A stretch of 64,000 bases of DNA from NCBI GenBank assembly GCA_032433595.1, contig JASWJB010000010.1, positions 1 through 64,000 of the forward strand. The letters run 5' to 3'. Position 1 is the first letter of the stretch. Each line of letters starts with the position of its first letter. Source of the DNA: Conoideocrella luteorostrata. Its lineage: Eukaryota; Ascomycota; Sordariomycetes; Hypocreales; Clavicipitaceae. The position numbers and the translations under genes were made by a program. The notes beneath the pieces were generated by a model. The model was not told the DNA's origin and searched no databases. It worked only from the letters and a program-made list of their open reading frames with translations. Below are positions 36,101 through 49,384 of this stretch, piece after piece.

Positions 36101-36764
36101 GCAAACCCCAAAGCCGACATACCATCACTTCTTAACTAAGAATGCGCCCGCAGATGACGAGGTCTGGAAGAGCCGTCTACGATTACTCCAACTGCTGAGC
36201 GGCCCGCAGGAGTACGACGCTACTGCTATTGCACAGCGTATCAAAAGTCTACCTGAAGACTTGCTGGTACCAGAGACCATCATTTTAGCTGGACGTCAGC
36301 ATCGTCATGAAGAGGCACTACGCCTCCTTGTCCACAAGCTCGGTGACTACGACACAGCAGTGGCGTATTGTCTTCGAGGACGGTCAAGCATATACTCTCG
36401 TCCACAGGTTCGACGTCGAGGAGATAGCATACCCGAGCTGGATCAGCAACGCCGACTTTTCCAGGTGGTATTGCACGAGTTCTTAACCATTGTCGATGTT
36501 AGCGACCGTGTGGAGCAAACTGGGGCCTTGCTCGAGCGTTTCGGTGGATGGTTCAATGTGGAAGACGTTCTGCGCTTGGTTCCGGATACGTGGTCGGTGG
36601 ATGTGATAGCTGGGTTTCTCGCAGGAGCACTAAGACGACTGGTATGCGAGAAAAACGAAAGCACGGTGAAGAGGGCGCTCAGTGGAGCAGAGAACTTGAG
36701 GGTCAACTACAACTTGGTCATCGGTGTGACGGAGAAAGGCCCGAGCATTGAAGCACAGAACTGA
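33133..36764 (+). CDS. VPS3: Vps3/TGFBRAP1-type CORVET tethering subunit
   Basis: Exons 33133-33283, 33337-33764 and 33816-36764 (introns 53 and 51 nt) join in phase to 1175 aa. The N-terminal part is a CNH-type beta-propeller. KINCVEYYDGNLYIGT and LHFVQI, and later DLNENTFSGNPVGT, parallel the human TGFBRAP1 blocks. After a Pro/Ser-rich linker (about residues 270-380) come EFLLVIGTKISEPGVGMFVSL and PEQIVVDGG. The C-terminal half is alpha-solenoid, with the Vps39-type repeat region around ILAGRQHRHEEALRLLVHKL and DYDTAVAYCLRGRSS. Vps3 gives Rab5-dependent early-endosome tethering in the CORVET complex. The Vps3 rather than Vps39/Vam6 choice rests on the N-terminal blocks; both share the fold. 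Confidence 0.88.
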
Positions 36765-38942
36765 AGCGGGTTATTATTATATACAACCATCGTGGTTAGA
36801 GTTAATCAGGAAGCTTCTCTATGAGTCGATTTAAATATCAGAGTGACGAGTCGACCAGCAGTTCCCAGATTACGAGCATGGCTGTGTTCAATGTGAGCGA
36901 CATCCTTCATGTCAACGAATCTGAGCAAGGGGGGCACGATCCATCTACTACGCCCAGAGGGTCGGTCAATACCAGATGCCGTGTTGAATGTCTCATCGCC
37001 CGCCGTCAATGGCCATCTACGAGCTGCAGTCAATGGATGGTACTACTTCAGCATGCCCTCCAAGCGAGCTGCCAATACGCCGCCTATTTCTGACATGCCT
37101 GAAAACATATGGACCTGTAGTGCAAAAACGAGCAGCTAGTTGGCCTCAACCTACTTGTGCTTTAGGCTGTTGGCAAGATGGGAGTCGTGGCTTGAGCTGA
37201 AAAAAACTATTGACTTCTCCCGGCAATGCTCGGAAGAAACTTGTTGGGAGATATTATGACAGTCAAAGTCGACGTATTGTACAGAAACCCATCTGGGTCT
37301 AGTTTTTGAAGATTCCGTGATGGATAATTAATCATGGTTGGTTGAAGTCGAGTAAGTAGCAGCTCCATCTACATGAGTGAATATAAATATCTGCTGGGTG
37401 TGTGCGCCAAGCGCGCTATCAATAAAACCTGTTTCTTCCGTCGATCATTCTTCGTTACTGTCTTGCATTTCTTTTTAGTCAAGCAGTATCTATGTGTCTC
37501 AAATTATTGGACAATAGCTATATTATTTCTAATCCGGCTATGTAACCCCTTCAATTTGCGCACAACCAACCAGCCATCTCTTCTGTATTGTTTTATCTTC
37601 AACCCTATCTATCCCCAGTCCCATCATGCTCAGCAAACCCTGTCCTAGTGCCGAGTTCCACTGTCAACCTGCCCTGACATCGAAGTTCACTCCGTCCCCC
37701 AGGCCTCGATTTAGTGTTATGCCTAGTGTTGTGCCCCCTCTTCCCTCCCTCCCTGGCATTGACCGCCTGATGTGTTGCCCCGAGGTGGAGAGTATCTCTT
37801 TTCGACAGCTCAGCCGCCAGCATGAGACTCGAAGCAGGAGGCTCGAATTCCAGAGAAAATGGCTGAAGAGCCTGTGGTCAGCGTCGCTCACGGAATCTAC
37901 AAAGTTCGAAATAGAGCGCCTTGAGTAGATGCGGTGATGCGTATATGACAGGCACCGCCGTGCCGCTTGCGGGTTGGTCACATCATCTAGAAATATCACA
38001 CAACTAAGGATGTGTGCAGGAAATCCGCCGGCCTCGAAATCTCAATCACTGCTTTTGGTGAGAAATTCGAGATATGAGAGCCATGGTGCAATACCGGGTG
38101 GTTAGAGGGGGCAATGCGAATCTAGCGGGATCGAGACATGCTGAAGCAAAATGGCGTTTTGCAAATATCTGCTCCCTTCAAATGGCTGTGTCGTGAGTCT
38201 CTGCTCTCTGCTCAAGCACGGAAAGATCAACACCTTGCCCAACGCTTAATACTCCGTGTCCGCACAGCGGAATGCCCACTGCTCACTGTGGGAGGATGGG
38301 AGGATGGGATGAGTTTCAAGATGTCAAGATTGTGAAGGTGTAGCAGGGAGAGTTATTTGCGACTACTCGAAAATAACCGCTCTGCCAATCAACCGACAAG
38401 CAACGTGTCTTTTCATTTAGCATTGTCAGCCAACTTGCCCATGCTCGGCGGCCGACAGTCAGAGAAGGCTTGAAACTTATGTCAGGAAGAATCCCATTTC
38501 AAAAACTATCTTAGTAAGGGGCAGTATTCTAACCACCATTATGCAAATGATAAAACACAGGGTATCGAAAGAAAACAGAATAGGGGAGAAAACACATCCC
38601 TCAAACTCTTTCGTAATATAAAGAGCGTTCCATGTACTAGCGTTTCCATCCATATCTTCGTAAAACAAAGGTAAATACGCAAATTCGCTGTTACCCTCCA
38701 AAGAAATAAAGACGTAAAAACAGAAACTCCGCCAAATGAATCCATCACAAGAAGGCCAAATCTCCACCCAAACATCATGCCCAATTATATCCTTGAGTAT
38801 TATATGCGCCGTCTCATTATGCTGCCTTAAAATGTGGCCATTAAATGTAGTAAAATCACACCGGCTCCGCGATTTGCTGAGTCACGTCGCTCATGTTAAC
38901 CGGGCTTTTCGCAGTAATCGTTAGTGGAGGAATTTTTTGGCA
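36765..38942. other. Intergenic, convergent
   Basis: Between the stop codons of the Vps3-like gene (+) and the C2H2 regulator (-). A CT-rich stretch around 37440-37620 precedes a 100-codon frame listed separately. The A/T-rich 38480-38900 probably holds the 3' UTR of the zinc-finger gene. Confidence 0.45.
37626..37928 (+). CDS. Possible small unknown protein
   Basis: A 100-codon frame starting just after a long pyrimidine-rich stretch ending in TATCCCCAGTCCCATC, a promoter-like setting for fungal genes. The product is Pro/Arg-rich at first (PRPRFSVMPSVVPPLPSLPG), then turns into a charged helix-like C-terminus (RRLEFQRKWLKSLWSASL). No signal peptide, membrane segment or known motif. An overlapping minus-strand frame of 111 codons weakens the case. 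It could equally be a chance frame in non-coding DNA. Confidence 0.22.
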   Translation: MLSKPCPSAEFHCQPALTSKFTPSPRPRFSVMPSVVPPLPSLPGIDRLMCCPEVESISFRQLSRQHETRSRRLEFQRKWLKSLWSASLTESTKFEIERLE

Positions 38943-41900
38943 TTAGAGAGAAGCAGTGCTGGGCTTGAGCATCTCCTGCATCTCCTTGAGCTGCTCCTCT
39001 GTCGGATCATCGGAAATCCATGGCCCTTTCTCCTCGTCGGTAGCGCCAAGGAATCCCTCAGCACGTTTCAGGGTCTGGACATCCAAGTCGGTAACATAGG
39101 ATTTGCCGTCTGACAACTTGATGCGAACTTCATGGTCAGTTGATAACATCATGTCATCCTTCGCCAGTCTCCTTGGTCCATCGAATACAGTCATGATGCG
39201 CTTTCTCATCGTCATCTGACCCTTGTCAAAGCCCCAAGAAGTTGGGTAGTCCCGACGATTCTTGCGGCCACGGGTTTTGGTTATCATAGCCACTCCCCCT
39301 CGAGAGTGGGTAAGGCCCCGAGATTTTCCATTGCCCTTCCTCTTGTTTAATGGTGAGGAATTTGCCCTACAAGAGCCATCATCCAGTTCATCTTCCTCAA
39401 TCATATCCAAGTCATCTTCATAATCATCGTTCTGTCCAACATGCATAGCCAACGTCGTTGTTGGCAAATGATTCTTTTCCAGCGTTTGATGCACAACTTT
39501 ATCATTCTCCACTTCGGCCAGGCGTTGCGCGTTGATGGCCTCACCAGGGTCTTCCTGCTGCACAATACGAAGTACGCAATCGTCCAAGTGCTCATAAAAG
39601 TCCTGGGCATTCGAAAAGGTCTGCGAGCAAGTACTGCACTTTCCAGTCGCGTCGGGGGCGTAACCAGTAAGCTTCTTTCCGGCAATACCTGCAGGTGTCT
39701 TCTTGCGGCTATTCGGTGGTGTCTGCTCAACACCATGGACAGCGGTCAAATGTCTCTTGAAAACGTCGGCACGATTGAAAGACTTTTCGGCGGGGGAGCC
39801 AGAGCCAGGGCAGAAACCACAAACCATAGTACCTTTGTAGTGTGTTAAAGTGTGGCGATTCTTGTCGTATTTGCGAGCAAATCCCTTGATATGATATTCA
39901 CAAGTTTGAATGGGACACTTCTCGGGTCGCTCATTCTGATGAGTGAGCATATGTGCCTTCAAGTCCTTGAAAACCTTGCCGCAGTCGGGATATGTACACC
40001 TTTGCTTCTCTTTGGTTTCGTTGTCGCTGTAGTCAGCCGACCCTCCGGGAGAGATGAAGTTTGTGTTGGGCATACTGATGCGACGATCATTCATGTCCAA
40101 GGAAGCAGCGGGAGCGCCGTAGGGGCTGGTGGTGTAGCCCTGACCGCCAAAAGAACCGTTATGGAGGTACGGCGAAGTGCTGTCGTTGCGAACCATATTG
40201 GGTTGTGGTGATGATGACAAAGACGGAGAGGGGATGAAGGGGTGGGCAGGAGCATGCTGAAAGTGTTGTCCATCAAAGGGTGAAATAGGCATTGGTGGGC
40301 GAGCTGTCTCTGGATGGATTATAACCGAGTGATCTGTAATAAGAGGGGTTGTGTCAGTAACCATGGTTGCTGCCAGTATCAATACAGTCAAATCAAACGT
40401 CAAGAAGTAGGATTGCATGCAGCTGCTGCCAGTCAAAATTACACGAGCAAAGGCAGGCCAATCACCAGCAAAAGAATGATGTGATGTTGGAGGTTTAGAC
40501 GGGAATGAGGCCGAGAAGCGGCAAGGTGGCCAAAGCGTCTAGGGCCCGATGGGAGGGAGCCAAACCGCTTAAACGGGCCAAACGGGCAGGGCGAGGGGGG
40601 CAACTACACGGAGAGACCGACTCCGAGTACAGAGCGGGGCTGGCAACACTTGCGACTGAACCGGTAGTATCCCTACTAGCAATGCCAGCACAGCCTGCCT
40701 TCCTGCTTGCCTGCTTACCTGCTTGCCTGCACCTGCGAGACACTGCGACTGGCCGGTCACAAAAGACTGGGACTCGGACAAGGCCTCCAAGTGCTTGGCC
40801 ACCTGACAATGTAAAACTAACCCAGGCAGACAATTGGTGGAAGGTTGGATAATGACGCGCTGCAATGCTACCAGCAACGCGAGAAGCCATCCCATTCCCT
40901 CCAATTGTCTCAGGCATGGCTTGCAACTTGGTAGCTGAATTGCGGGGTGCCCCTTGTCCGTTGGGAAAGTCAATCCATGTAGCGAACACACCCCAAGAGC
41001 CAATGCACTGGCTGCAGGCCCACGAAAATAGAACTGACCAAAAGTGATGGTTCGAGTGGCAAAGCAAACGAAGCCAGATTTTGACAGCACCAAGTCGACC
41101 ACACCAAGGTTGGCAGTGTGAACGAGATGCTCAGTTGGGTATGGGAAGCTGGCTCAGAATTGTTTGTCTGGCTTGCGAAACTTGTCGCAGTCTCGCAGAA
41201 ATGGATGACCCGATTTGTTGCCTCGTCCATGCACTTACATGGATTCGCTGGGAACGCTAGAGACCTGTCGCATATAGCTGGATGGGTGATTCTCTATGGT
41301 GGGTATTGGTGCTCTCTGTTCGCAAGTGTCTCGCCTCGAGATGCCTACTCTTGCCGTACCAAAGGTTCGAAATTGGAGTAATTGCTCCTCAAGAGCGAGA
41401 GTATTGCGTCCACATTGCGAAGAGAAGAAACTCTGACATGAAGACAAAGAAAGCAAATTGCAGAAATAACCGCGACGGAGAAAGGGAATATTGATGTTTC
41501 TTTCACATGAAGACTTACCAGCAAAAGATTTTGGTTGTTCCCCAAAATCGAAACCATTGAATTCGTCTATGCCAGAGTTATGGAAATAATCTCCTCTAGC
41601 CATGAAGTCAGTTCCAACAATACTGGGCTGGACATTCATAGAGTGGTTGTTCCAGTCAGCAACCCCATGTTGTCCGTGATTTGACCGTGGCGAGCCGACT
41701 GCCGAGGAAGGCGCCGATGGCATAGAAGTAGAGGACAGGCCAGAAGATGACAATCTCATGTCACTGTCATCTGCATAAACACCAGGAGATGAGTTGCCAG
41801 TCAGTACATAACTCGGGGTCTCGGTATACAACAGTGAGGGTTCAAAGACCATCCCAGTCGTAGTGGCAGGATATCCAACGCCAATCTCCATGGGAGATGA

Positions 41901-42005
41901 GCAAGGGAACACTTCTTGAATAGGTTCAGAATAGCCGGCGAAGTCGTCGTTGCGTTGTTGCTGCGCGAACACGCTATCGTAAGGCTGCTCGGCCAATGAG
42001 GCCAT
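38943..42005 (-). CDS. C2H2 zinc-finger transcription factor with a 1.2 kb intron
   Basis: Exon 1 (41519-42005) and exon 2 (38943-40333) join over a 1185-nt intron, donor GTAAGT and acceptor TTACAG, in matching phase (G|AT gives Asp), for 625 aa. The N-terminal third is Ser/Pro/Asn-rich, like an activation region. The finger cluster is at about 275-415. Finger 1: CTYPDCGKVFKDLKAHMLTH. Finger 2: CPIQTC...HTLTH. Finger 3: CGFC...HLTAVH. Finger 4 is Cys-ended, CSTCSQTF...HLDDC. Basic stretches (NSRKKTPAGIAGKK, NKRKGNGKSRG) are likely nuclear signals, and an acidic patch (DDYEDDLDMIEEDELDD) lies between. A second in-frame ATG at 40364 could start a shorter form. I do not recognise a named orthologue. 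Confidence 0.85.
40334..41518 (-). other. Long intron of the C2H2 gene
   Basis: About 1.2 kb against 50-205 nt elsewhere in the window. It contains a CCTGC/CTTGC low-complexity tract at 40697-40735 and overlapping open frames with no family sequence. It may carry an internal promoter for a shorter protein starting at 40364. Confidence 0.55.
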
Positions 42006-43490
42006 TGTGTAGTCAAGTCGAGATTCTGTACCACGAAACTGTGTTTTTGCAAATTAGTTTGACGTTTGACCTTTCTCCTAAGCAACCCGGAAAGGGGAAT
42101 TTGAACTATATGAATGCAACCGCAAGCACTCTGCAGCACTGAAGTAGATTCATACCTTTTAATGAACCGATCTTCGTTCCACGCTCGAAAGATGCTGCGT
42201 CTCACGAGACCACTGATTTTTGGCGGTTTCGAAAAACTATTGATCGATTCGCTTCAACAGAGCTACTGGCGAGACAACAGAGTTTCAACAGTGCGGTTGC
42301 CTTCGTCCGAATTAAGAGTAGATTAATGTGCCGAAGACATCGGCTAACGAACGGCAAAGGTGCGAATTTGGTCGGTGGCTTTTGGATAGAACCGCAGCTG
42401 TGATGGGAAGCTATAATGTCTAATCGTTTGGGAAGACTTATAAAGAGATTTGAGCAATTCGAGATTGCGGGTAGCGATTGGAGTCCAAGCAAGTATGGAG
42501 CAGATATAAAAAAAAAGTTGGCTTGACAAAGAAGGCTGACAATGTTGTTCATGCAGTTGGGGGCTTAGAAGTAGATATAGACAACCCGCATCTAACATAC
42601 CCACAGCAGCCTAGTCGACAGGATCTCCTTTGAGATTGTAGTTTTGAACGAGGCGGTAGGGCAGAGAGAAGCGGCGCCAGCCTCATCCGGGAGAGCAGGG
42701 CGTAAACGAATTTGGCAGCCATAACGAAAGAGTTAAGCCACTACGATACCCTAGGGGGTATGCATCCCACCAAGATGCCGCCCGCCCGGGCTGGTAGGCT
42801 AATTCAGTATCTCATCAAAGAGCCTCGTCTTTTATGGGCTTGAGTTTGACCGGGGAAAAAGAGGCGAGGCGGCTGTCGGGTGTGGCCTCCAAATCGTGTG
42901 GGTGGGTGTTCATAGAGAGTGAGGTGAGAGGGGTGGCACTTTTCCCCGGCGTACGTATGTATACTAGTAGTACATCACTGGTGGTGCAAAGTGACGATCT
43001 CCTTAACCAGGCTGGCCGATTGAAAACATGAGTAGAGGCTTGTAGTGGTACTTTAATGTAGAGTGCGAAAGGGTTATACTGCTCATACCCGGCTATGTAG
43101 CAATACCAATTGACAGGTACCGAACCGAGAAACGAGCAACCCAGCAAGTAGCTCATAACTGGTCTACCAAGCGATGCGCGGCGACCCCATCGGACGGGGA
43201 ATGGAGTAACCGGCATCACACACACTGACGCACTTAGTGAATGCAGTTTGATTCGAGAGATGACTAACCCACCATACTGGGGCCATACCAGGCCAGGGGT
43301 ATCGGACATGCTAAGCTTAAATGGGACTCCCAGTGTTGAGGTGGGACTATTTGTCCCGGAAGCAGCCTATCGCACTGAATCGCCCACAAGCCGGACTCTG
43401 TAGCCAGTTGTGTCTCAGACACTCAGCATGCCGACAACCTAGAAGGGCCCAGAAGGGGCGCCGTGGCAGCCTATAGACTCCAACAGAGTA

Positions 43491-43502
43491 CGGAGTACTC
43501 CG
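43491..43502. repeat. Dispersed palindrome core CGGAGTACTCCG
   Basis: Perfect 12-nt palindrome, the core of the recurrent TACGGAGTACTCCGTA element. Confidence 0.8.
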
Positions 43503-44032
43503 GATTCACTGGTTGATAGTTACTCCAGAATATGAGAACAGCGCCAGCGGTCTCATGCCACAGCACATCGCGCTGGGTACACCCACTACTACTCACTGTC
43601 TCAGGGTAAGTGCCACCAAACCTTCTAATTGAGATGAGTCCTGAACTAGAAGATCAACGGCCTAAGTACTCCGTAAGAGGTTCGCCAACATTTGCGGCGC
43701 ATCTCTGTTGTACAATAGTGGTACTGTGTGGCTCGTGGCTCGAAGGCTCGTGGGACTTTACCTTCCATCCTACAACATTTTGGTCAGATAAGATTTGACT
43801 TTCAACCACTTCCATGCTATTTCGGGCTCGAAGTTCTCCGTGGAAGAGGATCGACCGCAACTTGAGCTCGGCTGGTTGGATTCGGCAGAATAAAACCGGA
43901 GGCTATTACGGCAAACCGTCGCTACTATCGCCGCAGCCAATCTCACGGTGAATCAGGTGTATTTCTCCGTCGACCAAGTTCGGCCCACCCTGTCGCCCTA
44001 CGGCGTAAGCAGTGTAGTACTAGTAGTAGTGC

Positions 44033-44054
44033 ACGGAGTACGGAGTACGGAGTA
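44033..44054. repeat. Three tandem ACGGAGT units
   Basis: Three direct copies of the palindrome half-site in a row, ending in A. Shows that the half-site also multiplies as a 7-nt direct repeat. Confidence 0.85.
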
Positions 44055-45080
44055 GTTAGACTGTGAACACTGTTCAAATACCCGCACAGCACGCTGGAAC
44101 ATCAATGCACAATACATGTACCCGTGCAGAGGGAGTACATACTAGACTAGTATTATGTGGTAACAATAAAAACTCTAGGGTTCGGAGTGCGGTTGTTCTC
44201 AAAGAAGCCCAGATCCTTTAACATGTCTGGAAAGGGAACCCCGTGAAGAGTTCCGTGTGCTGGGATTACTGCCATAAGCGAAAAGCAAATTTTATTCGAA
44301 GAAAAGGGTCACGATGCAGAAAGGGGTCCCACCATAGCATGCTCGAACCCATGTGCTTGGATGCAGGTGTACGCCGCAGTTCGTGTGATGACTGCGTTTG
44401 GACGGCACCGATGCTGTACTACGGAGTATCGGAAATATAAACACAAGTCGTCACCATGTTGCACTCATCACAGACAATAATAGCTTCGAAAAAGCTTAGC
44501 GTAAATGCTACCAGACTACCCCGTACAAAGAAGCAAGCCGTTTCGACGCCAGATCGTCGTGCACTAATACTCTTAGATTAGGGCCACCTGTGGCACAAGG
44601 GGAATTAGAGCAGATAGCCTATGCCGAACAAGCTCTGACTCTGTACCGCGATTCCGGGTTATGCCGCTACATCTGATGGTGCAAGGGCTCCTTCACCGAG
44701 TCTCGCGCTATACTTCTCTTGACCTGACCCACGAGTGAAATGGTGTGCTGGACAGTTGAGTGTCCGCTGTGTCAGGTGTAGTACGGAAGTCAGTTTGGTA
44801 CACCAACACAAAAGCCTCGTTGGCAAAGGCGTTAGGCGATGTTGCGGCACGTCCGTTCTTTGTTCAATGAGGTAGGCGCGTTCTGCAGCCACTGGTCGAA
44901 GCTTAATACGTTGGTGGACGTTGGTGGCCTCGAATCGCCTCGATATGGATCGAGTTCGCGTGGGTTGATCACTCTGATGTCCTATTTCGTCCAAGACCTG
45001 GATTCTTTTGGTCGATGTCAGCCTGGACCTCCAGCACACCGCGCTTCTCCGGCGACTGCATGTCTTGCCAACCAATATGG

Positions 45081-45094
45081 ACGGAGTACTCCGT
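45081..45094. repeat. Dispersed palindrome ACGGAGTACTCCGT
   Basis: Perfect 14-nt palindrome of the recurrent family. Confidence 0.8.
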
Positions 45095-46538
45095 GATAAC
45101 CCCACTCCGGTAGGTTGAGACATTAACTATTACCTGCCGCTGACGGTTGACTGACGTCGCCTACTCCGTATTTGTGTCTGTCTAGCAGGCAAGAGCGGAG
45201 AGCGACAAGAACAGCTCCAAAAGGCTCCTTCCTTGTGGCTATTTCAAGAGAGGGGTTCATGGTGTCGACAATGCAAATTTGTTGCGTTGACCCCGGACTT
45301 CTGGACTAAACTGTACTATAATTTTTTTTATGCATATCCATTCAGTTGAGACGATATGATGAGGTACATCTCCGTAGTTGTGTTATTTTGTTTGTGCATT
45401 GCTGATTTTCGGTGTTTACATAAAAGAGTGCCACCACTCCTTCTGATGAAACATAGCAACGGAATGGGACGGCGAGAGCTCAGATCAATCTCTTTGGTGC
45501 GGAAACGTGCTCGTCAAGCAGGCATTTGCTTATACCCTCCACATCTACTCCGTAGACTCCATGAACATGGACAGGAAAGACAGCATTGAACAATCCCCGC
45601 GTGGCCAGCCAATGGAACGACACGGTGCTGAGGTTCCCCTTAACCCCAGAACCGACGGGTGCACATGAAGTCCAGTGCCAACCATGCTGCGTTGTCGGAT
45701 GGTTGGCTGGTTGCTGGCTACCTGGGGCTCTACATCGTGGTTCGGGCGCAGTGACCTCCGAATGGGACCCAGGCGACCCCTGACCCTGCCTGTCCCCTTT
45801 TTGAACGCTGGAATAAGATGTTTGGGGGCACATTTTTGCGGAACAAATGGACGCATTTAGTTGTAGTAGGATGCACAAAACAAATCTTATTAGGAAATCC
45901 GTGTACGGAGTTGTAAAGACGATTCGTATGTATTACATGCATGATCCATTGTTGGAGCCCGGACAAGGTGAGCTTCAGTGAGCGAATGTCATAATCGACT
46001 ACTACGTACTCCATACATCCGTGGTCAATCGACACATGCGATGGAGGTGACATTACAGATGCAGCGGAATCCCTGCATTCTTCAGAGCCGGCCTTCAAAA
46101 CGTGTCGAGTCAGGGAGTACATGATAAGAGTAGAAGAAAATACACATCCACCCGTTAATCTGCCCACATGTTGGTCCGTAGCGGGTTATGAAACTTTCAT
46201 TCTTCTGGTCGCGGCCCTGATCGCATTAGCCAAAATATTCTTATATTAGCATTCCTCGCAATACAAATACTCTTTGGGCGTACTGCCACCGAAAACATGC
46301 GCGTATTGAGCTGAGAAAAAATAATTCATGCAAAAATAAGTATTATTTATATTCAAAAGTATCAGTCCAGAACGGCGTTTACATGTTCTGGCATGGTTGT
46401 CATATCGCGAATTTCCCAGCTGGCGCAACCCTCACTAGCAGTGTTGGCAAGTAGGCGGTAATACTCCGTACCAAAGAGGCATTCCATAACTTGTCAATGA
46501 TTTGCCCGTTATTAATGAGAATATGGCTATCGGTATCC

Positions 46539-46557
46539 CGTACTCCGTACTCCGTAC
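46539..46557. repeat. Tandem ACTCCGT half-sites
   Basis: CGTACTCCGTACTCCGTAC: direct repeat of the half-site, opposite in strand to the array at 44033-44054. Confidence 0.8.
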
Positions 46558-47503
46558 AGCTCGCCACGACAGATGACACAACTTCTTCCCTGTTGCGTCG
46601 ATGCTGGCAGGGTACGGCAAGACTGGCTCCAGGCGAATACGTGCCAAACCTTCGTCCCATCATAGCGTATGGGCGACCTTGCGGAAGTTGCTTTGTGGCT
46701 TTCACTTGCCTGTTCAAAACGGTTCTAGGCGTTTAATTGTGACTGAAGCCTGTGACTGAAGCCCATCAAAATCAGCCTACAGTCTGACCCCATGCATGCT
46801 CGCTTGTGGCTGCCAACGTCAGTTAGCTTCAATGGCGAGGTGGTTTGACGCTTGGTTGACTCCCTTCCCGCCTTACCACAATCTTAGCTCTCGCATAACT
46901 AACACACCCCCGTGAACACAGAGGCTGGGTCATCTAGTCTCACGGTAAGCCCCTGCCCCTGCAGCGAGATGCGAGCAAGCCCCGTCAGTGCTTGCTGGCT
47001 GGTTTGGTGGCTTGCTGAGTGCGTGACCTCCTTTATTGTACATGCATAATACAGTTGCCAAGACGCTGACCGATGCGGCTCTGCGAATATTGATTTTGTA
47101 CCAAATATACTGCAACCACGGCGTAAAGTACTTTGTTTCGTCGTGCAACAGAACAGCTCACAGCCAGGTCGAAGACCACGCACACTTGGCTCCGTCACCC
47201 GCATGAGGGGATCTGGGGGTTCGGTGGCCAAACATGACTTTGGTGAGAGCTCCACATTCTGCATGTAGCAGGTATTGATAATCAATGGGTGGCAGACCCT
47301 TCATGTGCCCGACTACTGGCCCAAATACGAATATTGCAACTAGCTCATACAAGAATTATTGATACCAACATCAATAAAACGCGTAATGAGGTGTCCAATA
47401 TAAGTACAAAATACGCATTTTGAACTTCTGCGCTTTTTACAGTGCTGCCGAGGAAATGCACGAGCAGCAGAAAGAGAACAGCTGGCTGAATTGGCCACTG
47501 ACT

Positions 47504-47519
47504 TACGGAGTACTCCGTA
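47504..47519. repeat. Full dispersed palindrome TACGGAGTACTCCGTA
   Basis: Perfect 16-nt palindrome, the best full-length copy in the window. Confidence 0.85.
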
Positions 47520-49384
47520 CTGAGTAGTCAGTTAGTACCAACAAACGGGTCGACAGGGTGTGTGTTGTCAGAACGGCACGATGTCTCAGGCAGCTCGGCC
47601 TGGACATCCGATCCATTCCCATTTCGACTCTTGATCGAATAGTAGTACGTTGTTATCCTCGCAATGCTTGAGGACAGTATGACAATACTACTGGATGAGC
47701 CTGCCGATAGATACGGACAATATTGGTGGTTATGGAGTAAATTGCCACACCTCCTGACCACCAAAATGACGGCGCACACTCTTGCTTGCTGCCCATAAGC
47801 CAACGGGGTAAGAGTTTAAAAAAAGAAATGCGGGGATTCGCGCGCGGCAGGAGCATTGATTGGTTGGACAGCTATATTAGTTACCAGACAGTCACGAATT
47901 AACACATGCCCTCTGCCCCCTCCTGCATTTTTGCCATACCTCTTGACTGAAAGATCGACGCACGCAACTTGATCCCTCCCATCATTCTCCACCTTGCCCA
48001 CAGCCCACAGCATCTTCCCGAGTGCACACATGGCAAAAAAGACCGAAGCTGCGTTAGTTGGTGATGCTTACCTCTCTTTCTTGGATACAACAGTGAGCGT
48101 TTAACGTGGAACGAGATGTGCCGGGCGATCACACCCTCCATTTACACGCATAAAATACGCGAAGTAGCAGGTTTTGCGCCAAGCCAGTCCTTCATTAACA
48201 GAACTCTGAAGGCATCAGTATCGACGTAAGAAATCTGGCATGCTGATGCTTTCCCCTGAACATTATTGCAGTATATTCTGTTCCGACTTACATGAGGTTA
48301 CGTCAGCCCGTCCCAATCGCGAGCTGCCGCCACCATTATGAGCGACGGCATACGATTAATACTAGTGGTATTTACAAATTGCAAAAATTATTAACTACAA
48401 TATTTCACATCCAGGCAGTCAGATACTGAAGAATTAAATCACCGCATATTCGGCTACAGAAAGACAACAAAAGGCATACTGATATCGCAGTTCATTGAGC
48501 CCTCCGAAATGTTTGCGTCAGCGCCATGAGCACATCGCTTCTGATTGTGAAGTGCGTGCAGCACTCAAACCGGACACACTCAAGCATATATTTCTTGTGG
48601 CTGAGGGGCTGACTCCATGTTTTCCTGCCTTTCTAATGAGTGACGGTGGATAGGTGAATAACGGTTTGGGTCTAATCAATCGCTGTGGTAACGTTTGAAT
48701 ACAGCCAGTCTAGCATTACGCCAAGTCGTTGCTTATCAACAGAGAGTCTGGAAATAAATGTCTAGATCATCATTCTGATAATGTACTTGATGACTCTGTC
48801 ATACGGGTCACGTATTGTCAGATCGCTGTTAGCGACCCACATCATGCAAGAAATGTGGAAAACGGATACTCACTTTGTTGGATGAAACTTGGACAAAGTT
48901 AACGTTCATAGGACGAAAGGTCTTCTTCGTCGGCCCGGGTGCTGGCTTGGTAACCTACCGATGAGTGTGCTCGGTACTAGTCGACATCCATACCCGCCTG
49001 GGTGCGTATTTACGGAGATGACCAACTACCGAAGTCTTTGACTTCCAGATGACCTCACTCGAGAAAATACTGCGGAGACACAATCCAGCCATGACCCTGT
49101 AACTTTATGTCGGTGGACAGGGACGCGGCGCGATACATGACAAGTAACACGAGGACGAAGAAACAGCGACAATAATCAGTCAATACGAAGCATTGTGTTT
49201 TTTTTCTTGCTGAGACTGGCCGCACCACGACCCACGACTCGGGCATTTCCTCAAGTGGTCTAGAACAGCCACTTTTCGCAGTCTAAAATGGAAGTGATAC
49301 TAGTACACACTTGAGCAGGTAAACAAGGACAGACGATTCTGCATGCATTACTGTGCATCGACTGACAACATAGATACCGGGTGT

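Larger units (their letters stand above)
42006..49384. other. Gene-free block, first part
   Basis: Upstream region of the C2H2 gene and the first half of a 17 kb block without a convincing gene. It is dotted with the TACGGAGTA element and its palindromes, listed separately. The longest frames (164 codons at 42815-43309 and 154 at 44659-45123, both minus) have no domain, signal or supporting splice structure. Confidence 0.55.

Noticed and set aside
40495..41102. Overlapping minus-strand frames inside the long intron of the C2H2 gene
   Set aside because: Low-complexity CCTGC-derived residues and no family sequence; direct joining of the flanking exons is phase-consistent.
42815..43309. 164-codon minus frame in the gene-free block
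   Set aside because: No recognisable domain or membrane/signal pattern, no supporting intron, and it lies among palindrome repeats; treated as chance.
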